From the NCBI RefSeq assembly GCF_021155765.1, contig NC_060107.1:1656501-1720500 (forward strand): 64,000 nucleotides of DNA, read 5' to 3'. Position numbers and translations under genes: made by a program. Shown here one piece after another: positions 52,977 to 64,000 of the stretch. The notes beneath the pieces were generated by a model, which searched no databases, was not told where the DNA came from, and saw only the letters and a list, made by a program, of their open reading frames with translations. Positions within the stretch are counted from its first letter, which is position 1. Every line of letters begins with the position of its first letter. The stretch is from Diprion similis (lineage: Eukaryota; Arthropoda; Insecta; Hymenoptera; Diprionidae).

Positions 52977-53822
52977 ATAATTAGGTACACCACGTGCAGT
53001 ACTTGTATTATATCTATATATATGTATAATAAGCTCACCGCTTTCATCGCGGAGATATTTCTTTTCAAAGTTATTATTGTATAATCATTATCGTTATTGT
53101 TTTTCAAATTCTACTATACATATATACATACATATATGTATAGTAGTTTATTATTAATTACGAAGAGTATTTGGTATAATATTTACATTACGAAACAAGT
53201 TTCACTTAAATTAATTATGAATATTGTTATTACTGTTATTATTATTATTGTTGTTGTTCTTGTTGTTGTTTCTGTTTTCATTATTCTTATTATTACTATT
53301 ATTGCAATATTAGCAATTCACGACGTGTATGTACAGTTGTACATGCCTATAATCGAAAGTATATACGAATTATCTTCTGTAAGTATAGTTTTCAAGGGTG
53401 AAATATTATATCAATTATACGCGTATAATTGGTTATTGTGAAAAATGTATGTAAGAACGAAGGTATGTTTGAATTTTTTAATTTTTCACTTTTCAAAAAA
53501 AGTTGTGAAGAAAAAAAAAAAATAAAAAAAAAAACAAACAAGAAATGAAAGACTGTTGGACTCACAGCAGATGAGGTGCAGACTTTTGAATCTAATTAAA
53601 AATTATTACTTTATCCTTATAATAGATATTTTTCTAACTAATCTTATTGACCCTTGAAGTCTACCCTTACACTCCATGTTTTTACTAATATACATACCTA
53701 GACGAAGTATTTAAAGTATTTAATTACGTGAAAGTACGCAGGCTGCAGCTGTCCTATTTGTATAATACATAACTTTGAATATTACATAGATTCGTTGATA
53801 CGTTATATCTACGTATTATTTA

Positions 53823-53863
<41 letters not shown>

Positions 53864-54358
53864 ACCTAAAACTATTTAATTTGAATTATAGAAACTGGGA
53901 TTTGTTAGATTTTTGGTTGTTCTTGGTTTTGTTTTTTTTTTTTTTTTTTACTTTCTTTCTTTCATTCTTTCTTTTTGGCATTAATGATTGACGATCCTCT
54001 GTGTATTTTATAAACTCTGCAGAAGGTCCGCGCGCGAATTAACCTTGTGAAGATTTTAATTTTGAAGTACGTATATAAGTTAAATATTCAAAAAGGGTTG
54101 CTGCAGAGAGAGGATCGTCTTCAATATGCGCTGCATATTGGAAATGAAAATATTCTTTAAAACTCGTACACGACTTTCTTCGTTCATATAATTTAATTTA
54201 ATTTAATAATAATAATAATAGTAATAATAACAATTTCCCATTCCCTATTATAATACTTTCGCGAAAGTTATTTTATTATGTATATAATTGTACACCCATA
54301 GCAAGCACTAAAAATAAGGAGAAATATCTCAGGATTCGATATATTATATATGATATTA
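51640..54358. other. intergenic DNA downstream of FoxF
   Basis: No gene was recognised. It holds C tracts near 51649-51668, CTT triplets near 52019-52070, T tracts near 51955-51974 and 52477-52498, (TA)n at 52921-52971 and 53827-53860, and TTA/TTG triplet runs near 53230-53275. Confidence 0.6.
52921..52971. repeat. (TA)n microsatellite
   Basis: About 25 TA units between ATG and AATAATAATTAGG. Simple repeat only. Confidence 0.9.
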
Positions 54359-54630
54359 GGGTGATCCAAAAAAAAAAGGTCATTTTTGAATTTCGATTTT
54401 CCCACACCCTAAATCGAATACAAATAATTGAAAATGAATTCCTTAATTTATTTGTTTCCTGACCAATTGCACTTCCTCTTAATAAAAAAAAATAAAAAAT
54501 GTCACATTCCGAGGGTGTGACGTGAGATATAAAAATCTACAAAAATTGGGGAATTGTTTTTGAATTATTTGGAGCCTATTCAGGGGGTAGAACAATCGAA
54601 TTTTAAAAATGATGATATTTTGAACCACCC
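54359..54630. mobile_element. 272-bp MITE just downstream of FoxF
   Basis: Terminal inverted repeats GGGTGATCCAAAA and TTTTGAACCACCC, flanked by TA. It lies 65 bases past the FoxF stop codon, so it is probably inside the 3' UTR or at its edge. It contains an AATAAA in the FoxF sense direction at 54447-54452. Confidence 0.75.
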
Positions 54631-54694
54631 TAATACATACATATATATATATATATATGCGTTTACAGATTGTGGAACCGCTTGAGGTGCTTCT

Positions 54695-64000
<9,306 letters not shown>

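Overview
This is an AT-rich, intron-bearing animal nuclear segment, almost certainly from an insect. A hymenopteran is my best guess, but nothing in the window proves it. The grounds are spliced genes with GT-AG introns, a biniou/FoxF-type forkhead gene, short runs of the arthropod telomeric pentamer (TTAGG/CCTAA), abundant (TA)n and homopolymer tracts, and many miniature inverted-repeat transposons. No prokaryotic or viral coding content was seen.

Three protein-coding genes can be reconstructed exon by exon, all on the minus strand. (1) 5589-23259: a 20-exon membrane adenylyl cyclase of 1145 aa. It has two six-helix blocks and C1 and C2 catalytic domains with every metal-, substrate- and transition-state-binding residue I could check. 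It looks closest to the insect AC-X/AC2-like group. (2) 32552-38327: a 15-exon importin-4 of 1078 aa, a karyopherin-beta that in other animals carries histones H3/H4 and ribosomal proteins into the nucleus. (3) 54695-61314: a 2-exon FoxF/biniou forkhead factor of 560 aa, known elsewhere as a regulator of visceral mesoderm. In all three, exon lengths and intron phases close to one continuous frame. The three have no obvious shared pathway. A partial exon at bases 1-118 may be the 3' end of a further, plus-strand gene, with low confidence.

Layout: 1-5588 is a possible terminal exon, then a degenerate pogo/Tigger-like element, AT-rich microsatellite DNA and a TTAA-flanked MITE. 5589-23259 is the cyclase, whose introns hold at least six MITE or fold-back insertions and whose first intron is 7.4 kb. 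23260-32493 is intergenic, with simple repeats, an NRF-1-like palindromic inverted repeat and a cruciform-forming hairpin next to the importin poly(A) signal. 32552-38327 is importin-4. 38328-54690 is intergenic and unusually dense in long fold-back elements (42.7, 44.2, 45.5, 47.7, 49.0, 50.7 and 54.4 kb). 54695-61314 is FoxF with a 4.9 kb intron that contains a telomere-like minisatellite and a short Ser/Asn-rich ORF. 61315-64000 is FoxF upstream DNA.

The most notable non-genic content is the fold-back population. Several families recur inside this one window, and each copy would give a long RNA hairpin if transcribed.
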